Shown in pieces: positions 13,729 to 13,828 of a DNA stretch of 13,828 bases; position 1 is the first letter of the stretch, and every line of letters begins with the position of its first letter. The stretch is from positions 1 through 13,828 of the forward strand of contig CAJTRU010000082.1 of the NCBI GenBank assembly GCA_910579085.1. Reading direction: 5' to 3'. A model generated the notes under the pieces. It was not told where the DNA came from, made no database searches, and worked only from the letters and a program-made list of their open reading frames with translations. The stretch comes from an uncultured Lachnospiraceae bacterium. GTDB lineage: Bacteria > Bacillota > Clostridia > Lachnospirales > Lachnospiraceae. Position numbers and translations under genes: made by a program.

Positions 13729-13828
13729 GCGGAGGGACGCAGGGTTTCTGGTGTTCCACTAAATTATTCCATTACAGGGCACGCTTGCGCTACGTCAGCC
13801 CACGCAGCAGTGCATAGTATCCCTAAAT
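13704..13828. repeat. Partial copy C of the palindromic repeat family (left arm, cut by the window end)
   Basis: From its terminus AATTTACAGTTATCTTTT (13707-13724) this stretch follows the right arm of copy B read in reverse complement. Shared blocks in order are ATTCC, TACAGGG, CACGCT, CTACGT, CCCACGCA, GCA and TATCCC. With copy A it shares the 16-base GGTTTCTGGTGTTCCA (13743-13758). No open frame is seen. The other arm should lie beyond the window. Confidence 0.6.

Overview
The window looks like a piece of chromosome from a low-GC, motile, gut-associated member of the Clostridia, most likely a Lachnospiraceae species. The reasons are AT-rich intergenic DNA, strong GGAGG ribosome binding sites, frequent TTG starts, several chemoreceptor genes and a bile salt hydrolase. 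Species cannot be fixed from sequence reading alone.

Layout. Bases 1-560 carry no gene. They hold palindromic repeat elements: the inner part of one copy cut by the window start, a smaller palindrome, and one complete 280-bp copy (272-551) with 16-bp perfect inverted ends that folds on itself over its whole length. A third, partial copy lies at the far right edge (13704-13828), so the window is bracketed by the same repeat family. Bases 562-4777 are a chemotaxis block: a receptor with two membrane segments and no external domain (669-1964), then a cheW plus classical receptor operon (2309-4711) behind a consensus promoter, a symmetric operator-like site and a long structured leader, closed by a strong terminator. 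Bases 4868-5712 encode two small proteins of unknown function that share a repeated short motif. A structured intergenic segment and a polytopic membrane protein of unknown function follow (5914-6939).

The minus-strand block (6940-9628) reads, in transcription order, bile salt hydrolase, terminator, AraC-type regulator, HAD-family phosphatase or phosphomutase. The hydrolase gene diverges, across a 463-bp gap, from a third chemoreceptor (10092-11573) whose N-terminus is a multi-pass membrane domain. Its leader contains an intrinsic terminator and shares a short motif with the leader of the first receptor. The last block (11667-13659) is a YtrA-type GntR regulator, an ABC ATPase and an ABC permease, with a perfect 14-bp inverted repeat lying on the promoter.

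How it works together. The three receptors differ in their input halves but all keep the cytoplasmic signalling tip, so with CheW they can feed the cell's chemotaxis arrays, whose kinase is not in this window. The GntR-ABC unit is a typical self-regulated exporter or stress module. I found no CRISPR array, tRNA, rRNA, phage gene or transposase. The most distinctive feature is the family of long palindromic elements, followed by the unusual leaders of the chemotaxis genes and the two small motif-repeat proteins.
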